64,000 nucleotides of DNA, taken from assembly GCF_030381805.1 (NCBI RefSeq), contig NZ_JAUDRH010000012.1, positions 124,001 through 188,000 on the forward strand, in the 5' to 3' direction. Under the pieces are notes generated by a model. It saw only the letters and a program-made list of their open reading frames with translations. It was not told the DNA's origin and ran no database searches. Positions within the stretch are counted from its first letter, which is position 1, and each line of letters starts with the position of its first letter. Position numbers and translations under genes: made by a program. Below, in pieces: positions 57,408 through 64,000 of the stretch. The DNA comes from Chlorogloeopsis sp. ULAP01 (GTDB lineage: Bacteria; Cyanobacteriota; Cyanobacteriia; Cyanobacteriales; Nostocaceae).

Positions 57408-60400
57408 ATGCTCAGTTCTATCATTAAATGGGCGATCGCTCGCCGTTGGTTAGTCATTCTGGGTACAATTATCGTTACTGTTTGGATATTTCGTACAATT
57501 ATCCAAATGCCCTTAGATGTGTTTCCTAGTTTTGCACCGCCCCAAGTCGAAATTCAAACGGAAGCACCAGGACTAGCACCGGAGGAAGTAGAATCTCTGG
57601 TAACTTTACCAATTGAAAGTGCAATTAATGGTACTCCAGGAGTCACAGCAGTACGTTCTTCCAGTGCCTCGGGAATCTCCGTTGTCAAAGTCATTTTTAA
57701 CTGGGGAACTGAAATTTAGTACGTTCTTCCAGTGCCTCGGGAATCTCCGTTGTCAAAGTCATTTTTAACTGGGGAACTGAAATTTATCAAGCACGCCAGC
57801 TAGTAACAGAGCGACTGCAACAAGCGCAAAGTAAACTTCCAGAAGGAGTTGAAACACCGCAAATTTCCCCTACTAGTTCCCCCATCGGAACTGTCTTACA
57901 ATACGCCTTTACATCAGAAAAAACTTCTCTAATGGAAGTGCGGCGCATAGTTGATTGGCAAGTAACAAACCGCCTTTTGGCTGTCGGTGGTGTTTCTCAG
58001 ATAGTAGCATACGGCGGTGATAATCGCCAATATCAAGTATTAGTTGATCCAGCAAAACTTAGAGCTTTTAATGTCACCTTAGAAGACGTAGAGCAAGCTG
58101 CCTCTGCTGCTAATGTTAATGCTCCGGGTGGTTATTTAATTACTCCCGATCGCGAAAAATTAATTCGGGGTATAGGGCGAATTGAATCTATAGAAGAACT
58201 ACAGCAATCTGTAATTACTGCTCGCAATGGTACACCTGTAAAAATATCAGATATTGCCGACGTGCAAATCGGTGCAGCGATTAAACGAGGTGATGGCACC
58301 TTTAACGGTCAAAAGGCAGTGATTGTAATGATTAACAAACAGCCACAAGCCGATACTCCCACTGTCACCCGTGCGATTGAAGCGGCGATGTCAGAGATTA
58401 AAGCAGGCTTACCCAAAGATATTAAAGTTACCCCTACCTTTCGCCAGGAAAATTATATAGATTCTTCGATTGAAAATGTTCGAGAAGCGTTAATTGAAGG
58501 CAGCATTATTGTTGCTATTATCTTAATTCCATTTTTGATGAATTGGCGCAACCTGGCTATTTGTTTAACTGCCCTTCCCTTGTCTTTATTAGTAGGAGTG
58601 CTACTACTAAACTGGGTGGGGCAAGGTTTAAATACGATGACTTTGGGAGGATTGGCAGTAGCAATTGGTTCCGCTGTTGATGATGCCATTGTCGATGCTG
58701 AAAATGTCTACCGCAACCTGCGAGAAAATAAATACTCTCCCCACCCACGCCCTGTTTTAGATGTGGTATTTAATGGTTGCCAAGAAGTACGTGATTCGGT
58801 ATTTGGAGCCACAATTATTACTATAGTTGTCTTCTCACCAGTATTTGCTTTGACTGGTGTAGAAGGTAGCATTTTTATTCCAATGGGATTGGGTTATATG
58901 GCGGCTGTGATTGCTTCTAGTATCACAGCATTAACAGTAACTCCAGCTTTATGTGCAATATTGTTGCCTTACGGTCACTTGCCAGAAACTGAACCTTGGG
59001 TAGCAAGATTTTTTAAGCGGCTTTATTATCCTTTAATAAATTTTTCTCTACGACGTTCTGGAATTATTTTAGCCTTAGCTATTGCGAGTTTAGTAGCAGC
59101 AACTTTGATTGTTCCCTCATTTGGAAGAGTGTTTTTACCAGAGTTTCAGGAACAAACTTTGGTGAATACCCTGACTCTTTATCCTGGTGTGTCTCTAGAA
59201 ACTACTAATGCAGCTGGTGAAGCACTTCAACACGCTCTCAAGGGAGACTCTAGATTTCCCTACGTACAGTTACGTTCTGGACGTGCGCCTGGTGATGCAG
59301 ATGCAGCAGGAGTAAATTTAGGTCACTTGGACATTGAGTTAAGCGAAGAAGGAATGAAAGATAGGGAGGGGACGATTGAGAAGCTACGGGAAGAATTTGC
59401 TAAATTACCGGGGGTAGCACCGAATATTGGTGGTTTCATCTCTCACCGCATGGATGAAGTGTTATCAGGGGTAAGGAGTGCGATCGCTGTCAAAATTTTC
59501 GGCAGTGACTTAGAACAACTTCGCACAATTGGTCAACAAGTTGATAATGTAATGAAAACCGTTAATGGGATTGTAGATTTACAACTAGAACCTCAAATAC
59601 CGATTGAACAAATACAAATTAAGTTTAACCGTCCGGCTGCTTCAAGATATGGATTGACAGTAGGAAAACTTTCTGAAATTATCGAAACTGCCCTGAATGG
59701 AAGAGTAGTTTCTCAAGTTTTGGAGAAACAACAAACTTTCGATTTACTTGTGTGGTTAAAGTCAGATGCACGTCAAAACTTGGATACAATTCGCAATTTA
59801 TTAGTTGATACTCCTGACGGTCAAAAGATTCCCTTAGCACAAGTTGCCACAATTGAAAATGGCACTGGGCCAAACACTATCAACAGAGAAAATGTCTCTC
59901 GTTTAATAGTTGTTTCTGCTAATGCTAGCGGTAGAGATTTACGCTCTATAGTGAATGAAATTCGCGACAAAGTTCAGCAACAAGTACAGATTCCTCCGGG
60001 TTACTACATTCAGTATGCAGGGCAATTTGAAGCAGAAGAAAGAGCTACTCAAAATATTTTAATTTTCAGTGCCATAGCCCTTGTTGCTATTACAGTCATC
60101 ATGTATATTTCAGTTAAATCTATTCCTTCTACTGCCATGATTATGATTAATTTGCCTTTGGCATTGGTAGGGGGAGTATTTTCAGTGGCTTTGAGTGGCG
60201 GTATTATTTCTATTGCCTCTTTGGTTGGCTTTGTCACTTTGTTTGGAGTTGCCACTCGTAATGGCTTGTTATTGGTGGATAATTACAACACTAAATTTGC
60301 AGAAGGAATGCCACTTAAGGAACTGTTAATCAAAGGTTCAATGGAACGGCTGAATGCTATTTTGATGACAGCTTTTACCTCGGCTTTAGGATTAGCGCCT

Positions 60401-60610
60401 TTAGTAATTGAGAGTGGTCCGGGAAAAGAAATTCTCCAACCACTTTCGATAGTAGTATTGGGTGGTTTGTTTACTTCTACAGCATTAACATTAGTGGTTT
60501 TACCTGCTTTATATGCTAAGTTTGGAAAAATTTTACTGCCTAAGCAAAGCGTGCAAGTAGTAAAGGATGGGAAGGTATCGAAAGCACTTTTCGAGAATCA
60601 GTCAATATAA
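57408..60610 (+). pseudogene. Second heavy-metal RND pump, disrupted by a 68-bp tandem duplication
   Basis: The first 103 codons (to FNWGTEI) end at a stop at 57717. From 57786 onward the pump continues in frame from YQARQLVTERLQQAQSKLPE to a stop at 60610. Residues match the first pump throughout, including VDDAIVDAENVYRNL in helix 4. Deleting one copy of the 68-bp repeat leaves 3135 nt, exactly 1045 codons, and a 1044-aa pump. As it stands only the first tenth can be made from the native start. The duplication may be reversible by recombination, or may be an assembly artefact. Confidence 0.92.
57651..57786 (+). repeat. Exact 68-bp tandem duplication
   Basis: 57651-57718 and 57719-57786 are identical. 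The unit starts GTACGTTCTTCCAGTGCCTC and ends GAACTGAAATTTA. The unit length is not divisible by three, and so shifts the reading frame of the pump gene. Confidence 0.97.
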
Positions 60611-60722
60611 TAAATTGACATTAAGATATCGTTCAATTTTGTTGCTGAAAGTTCTTGTAATTTAAGCAGAACAAAGCATTAAAGTAGGAGTGGTGTTACA
60701 AGAGCTAATTATTACGATTCGT

Positions 60723-60755
60723 TGCTACGTCGAGGGGTAAAACCTAGACGTAGCA
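60723..60755. other. Hairpin after the second RND gene
   Basis: TGCTACGTC pairs exactly with GACGTAGCA across a 15-nt loop, about 110 bp after the stop at 60610. There is no U-tract. It may be a 3' stabilising structure. Confidence 0.45.
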
Positions 60756-60822
60756 TACCTCTAAAAGAGCCAGCCAGTAATAAATAAAAGCACTTTCACC
60801 TATTACTGCACTGCCTCGTCAA

Positions 60823-61491
60823 TTACTTTGAATGTGACTCTGGATTAAGAAGACTGCTTTCAGCGTCAGGGGTATCAGCAGCCGAACCCGCAGCTGCTGA
60901 TCCAACATAATCTATGTTGTAGATTTTTTTGAGCCAGCTTCGCAGCTGATTAATTTCCCTTGTTTGCTGAGTAACAACATCGGCACCTAAGTTTACAAAC
61001 TCTACATGATAAGCGCGGTCAATAATTTCCCCAGCGAATATGATGGCACCCCAGTGGTGTGAGGTTAGAGTCTTCATGAACGTGATATTGAAATCGTCTC
61101 CACTTAGTGCTGATAGCTGATTTATTACATTTTGACTAAACTTGTTCGATGTTGGTGAGTACGAAATGCCATACCAGTCCCTAAGCCACGACTGCATCGT
61201 TTGAATTTCTTGCTGCTGAGCAGTAATGACCTGCTGACAGAGCGATTTCAATTCTTCAAGTGTAGCCCTTTGCAGACATACCTCCGACATTTCAATTGCA
61301 AAGTTGTGACCGTCAATCAAATCCCGCATAAGGCGAATTTCAAGTTGCGTGAGCCTGTTTCTTGGAGCAGGTTGGCTTGCCAGTATTGGCTCAATCGCAA
61401 TAGTAAAAACGCCAAGGGTGGGTGTCAGGGCTAGAAGCACACGTAAGGCGATGCTAGCAGTTAAACGTAGTGAGCTATTATTGTGCGACAT
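60823..61491 (-). CDS. Exported DUF305 family protein (222 aa)
   Basis: A signal-like hydrophobic run (about 12-38) ends ILASQ. Two DUF305-like units follow, one with DGHNFAIEMSEVCLQRAT and one with FMKTLTSHHWGAIIFAGEII; each ends in a W-L-x-x-W/I-Y type helix. The first unit lacks the HH pair, so only the second keeps the probable metal ligands. An Ala/Gly/Ser tail is probably flexible. It reads opposite to the RND genes. Upstream are a TTGCCTTTAAGGCAA palindrome and two single ATGAAAT sites, but no paired box. Confidence 0.8.
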   Translation of the reverse strand: MSHNNSSLRLTASIALRVLLALTPTLGVFTIAIEPILASQPAPRNRLTQLEIRLMRDLIDGHNFAIEMSEVCLQRATLEELKSLCQQVITAQQQEIQTMQSWLRDWYGISYSPTSNKFSQNVINQLSALSGDDFNITFMKTLTSHHWGAIIFAGEIIDRAYHVEFVNLGADVVTQQTREINQLRSWLKKIYNIDYVGSAAAGSAADTPDAESSLLNPESHSK

Positions 61492-61840
61492 CTATACCTA
61501 GTTGTTTTTAGATAGCTTACTTGCAACGCTATCAAGGATGCCTTTCTCATCCTAATAAAGGTAAATAAAATAGCAAGACTTACACATGAAATAGTTGTCT
61601 AATCAGCAATGTCATATTGCCTTTAAGGCAAACACATGAAATTCTTATCAAGCTTATTTAAGTAAGCAAGATCAAGTGGAAAAAAACCTCCAACATTGCC
61701 GAAGTGCTTGACCAAAACTTCGGATTATGCAGCATAGAATTAACTAGATCTACTGCTAAGAGCGCTAGTCAATACCTGCTTGAGTCGGTTGTGTTAAACC
61801 TATACCAAGAACACCAAATACAAGAAAACCCAGTGTAGCA
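61492..61840. other. Gap upstream of the DUF305 gene
   Basis: 349 bp without a gene. It contains the palindrome TTGCCTTTAAGGCAA (61617-61631) flanked by two direct copies of ACACATGAAAT (61582-61592 and 61632-61642, 50 bp apart). These could be operator sites for the DUF305 gene on the left. Confidence 0.5.
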
Positions 61841-62200
61841 CTAGGTTTGGGGGGAAAATTTGTAGGGAGGCAATATCATAAAGTTATAGTTAAGACCAGG
61901 ATAGCAGCCTTGTTGCCACTGGGTTATCGGAGTGATAGCTATCTCAATAGCATTGTGATAGTAAACGTTCGTTGCATCAATAAATCTCAGATCGTGTTGA
62001 TCATCAGCAGCTACTAGTTTCATATTTATCATGCCACTTGTTTTGGCATAGCTGATCATTCGATCAGCTTCAGTGGAGCGAGTTCTAGAGAGTAGAATGC
62101 TGGCTGGTTCTAGAGTTACTGACGCACTTCCTTGAGAGCAAACTTCTAGAGTTATACCGAAATTTGCAGCAAGTGTATTGCTTGTTACAGGTGTATTCAT
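61841..62200 (-). pseudogene. Degenerate DUF305 gene with internal deletion
   Basis: The stretch DDQHDLRFIDATNVYYHNAI (about residues 65-84) matches DANYDLRFIDAMTLHHRGAI of the DUF305 lipoprotein, and ITQWQQGCYPG matches its W-R-x-A-W-Y end. The roughly 40 residues normally between them are missing and HH has become YH. The N-terminal 60 residues do not resemble a signal peptide. An ATG is present, so a short product might still be made, but it would lack a complete domain. Confidence 0.65.
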
Positions 62201-62425
62201 GCACTCCTCAACTAAAGTATTGCCTGATTTTTGTATTTAGCTTTCAATTAAGACACCACAAACAAAATATTTAACTAGAACAACAAATTCTTCTTAACCA
62301 TAGAATTTGAGATTGCTAGCAATCAACACTATAAAAATGAGAACTGACAATAATTTAAAGGGGTCTAGAGGAAAACACTTCCATCTAAGGACTTAATTAT
62401 TATTTATGACTAATGAAGTATAAGC

Positions 62426-62499
62426 ATTTCATCTTGATTTCATTTCTTTATACACAATGTGATTACTGATACATAAAAATGATTTCATTTTGATTTCAT
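62426..62499 (+). promoter_or_regulatory. Two ATTTCAT boxes with no gene left to control
   Basis: Pairs at 62426/62437 and 62482/62493 (11-bp period) point rightward into 62500-62768, where no gene is seen before the IS5-type element. The target gene was probably removed or replaced when the element arrived. The rest of 62201-62768 holds nothing else I can support. Confidence 0.65.
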
Positions 62500-62768
62500 T
62501 TTTTTTAAAAGGCTGAATATATATTTATTTTGCAAAAATTAGCAATACTCTAGTAAGAGTGCGGAAACTAGATTAACAGTCTTTTTAAGCTAAAATTTGC
62601 CATTTGACAAAAATCGTATGCAATATATAGCAAGGGTTTGAAAGATTTTAGCTTTGGGTTTACTGTGTACAAATTTGAGAGGTAATTTCTTACTATTGAA
62701 GTTAGATCAGAATTAGTTGCCACATTATTAAACCAGTACAAATCATACTTTTAAAAGCGAAAGTGTAA

Positions 62769-63680
62769 GAGACCATTTATAAAGTAAATCTTTAGGCGAC
62801 TAGACGACGTAGCATAATACGAGTCATAACACCATATATAGCAGCTTCACTCATGTCAGGAAGACGTTCGTAATCTTTACTTAGACGATGATACTGGTTG
62901 AACCAGCAATCATGTTCTTTCTACTACCCAACGCTTGGGTAAAACCTCAAACCTGTTATCAGTACGGCGCATGACCTCAACATGAGCTTGAATCATCAGC
63001 CATACCGCCAGGGCAAACTTGTCACCGTCATCGCCTGAGTCAACCCACATGACTTCAACTTTTTCCAATAATTCTGGCCGTTCCTCCAGTAATTCCATCA
63101 AAGCATATGCTGCCAGTACTCTTTCAGGGGCATTGCCTTCACTTACAACCACTTTGAGCAATAGTCCTAGACTATCTACTATCGTTTGACGTTTCCTTCC
63201 CTTAACTAGCTTGCCACCATCAAAGCCGTAAACATCCCCCTTTTTTCAGTCGTTTTTACCGACTGACTGTAGAAGGGCGATCGCTGTTGGTTGTGTTGAT
63301 TTACCTAACTTTGAGCGAACTTGACCGCGCAGTGTATGGTTTAATTTTTCCCAAACACCTTTGCGCTGCCATTTGCGGTAGTAGCTGTATACCGTTGAGC
63401 TTGGAGGGAAATCTTCTGGCAGCATATCCCATTGACACCCCGTTTTTAAGTGGTAGTAGATGGCGTTACATACTTCCCGCATATCAGTTGTGCGAGGATG
63501 TCCTCCAGATTTTGCTGGTGGAATTAATGGAGCGAGAATTTCCCATTCTAAGTCACTAAGGTCTGTAGAATAAGCCTTTCGAGCCATTGCTTTCTAAGTA
63601 GTTGTACCGTTTTAAAAGTATCCTAGAAATTGCAATTTCTCTGAGCTAGCTATCTTTAGATTTACTTTATAAATAGCCTC
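62769..63680 (-). mobile_element. IS5-family insertion sequence remnant, about 912 bp
   Basis: Terminal inverted repeats are recognisable: GAGACCATTTATAAAGTAAA and onward at 62769-62792 on the left, and its near-complement at 63658-63680 on the right (about 20 of 24 positions). A transposase with several frame breaks lies between them. The right end is fused directly to the coding frame of a membrane protein gene. No clear target-site duplication was found beyond a possible TAA/TTAA. Confidence 0.8.
62792..63587 (-). pseudogene. IS5-family DDE transposase, frames broken
   Basis: From ATG 63587 the first frame gives the IS5 head (YSTDLSDLEWEILAPLIPPA, then YYHLKTGCQWDMLPEDFPPS) and stops after LLQSVGKND. 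Another frame holds SQSVKTTEKRG, a third continues GDVYGFDGGKLVKGRKRQTI and VVSEGNAPERVLAAY to RWVVERT. A further shift gives WFNQYHRLSKDYERLPDMSE to the stop at 62792. The A6G5 run near 63232 could be a programmed slip, as in some IS5 groups, but at least two other breaks remain, so the enzyme is inactive. Confidence 0.85.
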
Positions 63681-64000
63681 TTAAGGATTCGCGGACAGAC
63701 ATTTTCTTTTCCTTCCTTTCGACTTTCCTTGAAGCAAATAGGAATTTCTTTAGTGGATTGGGGATTGGCGATCGCTGTTCTCTATCTTCTGTTACCCCCA
63801 AGTATTCCTTTGTCCTATTTCGGCTTTGCTGGTATCTACTTATTAGCAATGATTGCAGGCATTGTTAGCAATGTTCCTGGTGGCTTAGGAGTGTTTGAAA
63901 CCGTAATACTTTTGCTACTGCCATCAGAAGTAACAGCCCCAGCAGCTTTGGGTTCGCTAATAGCTTACCGAGGAGTTTACTATATCCTGCCCTTGATAGT
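63681..64000 (+). CDS. MprF/YbhN-like flippase-domain protein, 5'-truncated by the IS, 3' end outside window
   Basis: The open plus-strand frame has no start and reads RGQTFSFPSFRLSLKQIGIS, then DWGLAIAVLYLLLPPSIPLS and IAGIVSNVPGGLGVFETVIL, with further hydrophobic helices to the window end. The NVPGGLGVFE motif is characteristic of the YbhN/UPF0104 and MprF flippase domain of lysyl-phosphatidylglycerol enzymes. The IS right end (63680) joins it in frame, so the N-terminal half is missing here. No matching N-terminal part is found left of the IS, so the insertion went with a deletion or rearrangement. Confidence 0.7.

Overview
This window comes from a filamentous, Nostoc-like cyanobacterium. 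The evidence is the many GCGATCGC (HIP1) octamers, a psbA remnant, purine-rich short tandem repeats, a very small SDR-like repeat, an SLH-domain iron-uptake porin, an isiB-type flavodoxin and an IS5-family remnant. The layout is that of a large plasmid or an integrated mobile region. No rRNA, tRNA, CRISPR array or replication gene was seen.

Region 1 (1-15.2 kb, minus strand) is a conjugative type IV secretion operon. Read in its own direction it runs pilin (VirB2-like), VirB3-like, VirB4 ATPase, VirB5-like, VirB6-like, VirB8-like, VirB10/TraB, VirB9/TraK-like, an unknown membrane-anchored protein and a VirD4/TraD coupling ATPase that leaves the window. A DUF192 protein and a Ycf46-like AAA+ ATPase lie upstream. 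No relaxase is visible.

Region 2 (15.3-25.9 kb) is accessory and partly decayed. It holds a PD-(D/E)XK-like nuclease, several broken small genes on the minus strand, a Gp157-like phage protein, an AIPR-like protein, a psbA tail, an orphan ParD antitoxin, a tyrosine recombinase, and a four-helix-bundle gene bracketed by inverted purine/pyrimidine repeats.

Region 3 (26-40.3 kb) is a defence island. It contains a 1541-aa STAND/NACHT-like NTPase with a probable C-terminal nuclease; a CBASS type II-short operon (CD-NTase, E2, DUF4297-SAVED nuclease); directly upstream a prokaryotic ubiquitin-like operon (double-Ubl protein, cysteine-free E2-like protein, JAB-E1 fusion, DUF6527); and a divergent XRE regulator with an ImmA/IrrE protease. 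A palindrome lies over the shared promoter. A GNAT acetyltransferase and its partner gene follow.

Region 4 (40.4-62.5 kb) is a copper/heavy-metal resistance and redox region: cupredoxin, CopA ATPase (frameshifted), CopZ-like chaperone, three DUF326 four-helix copper-binding proteins, a glutathione-reductase-like flavoprotein, flavodoxin, porin, DUF305 proteins, one RND adaptor and two HME-RND pumps (the second broken by an exact 68-bp tandem duplication). At least eleven copies of an ATTTCAT direct repeat with 11-bp period precede these genes, suggesting one OmpR-type (CopR-like) regulon. Its regulator is not in the window.

The window ends with a degraded IS5-family element fused to a 5'-truncated MprF/YbhN-like membrane protein gene. 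Most functions are read from motifs and gene order; no database search was possible.
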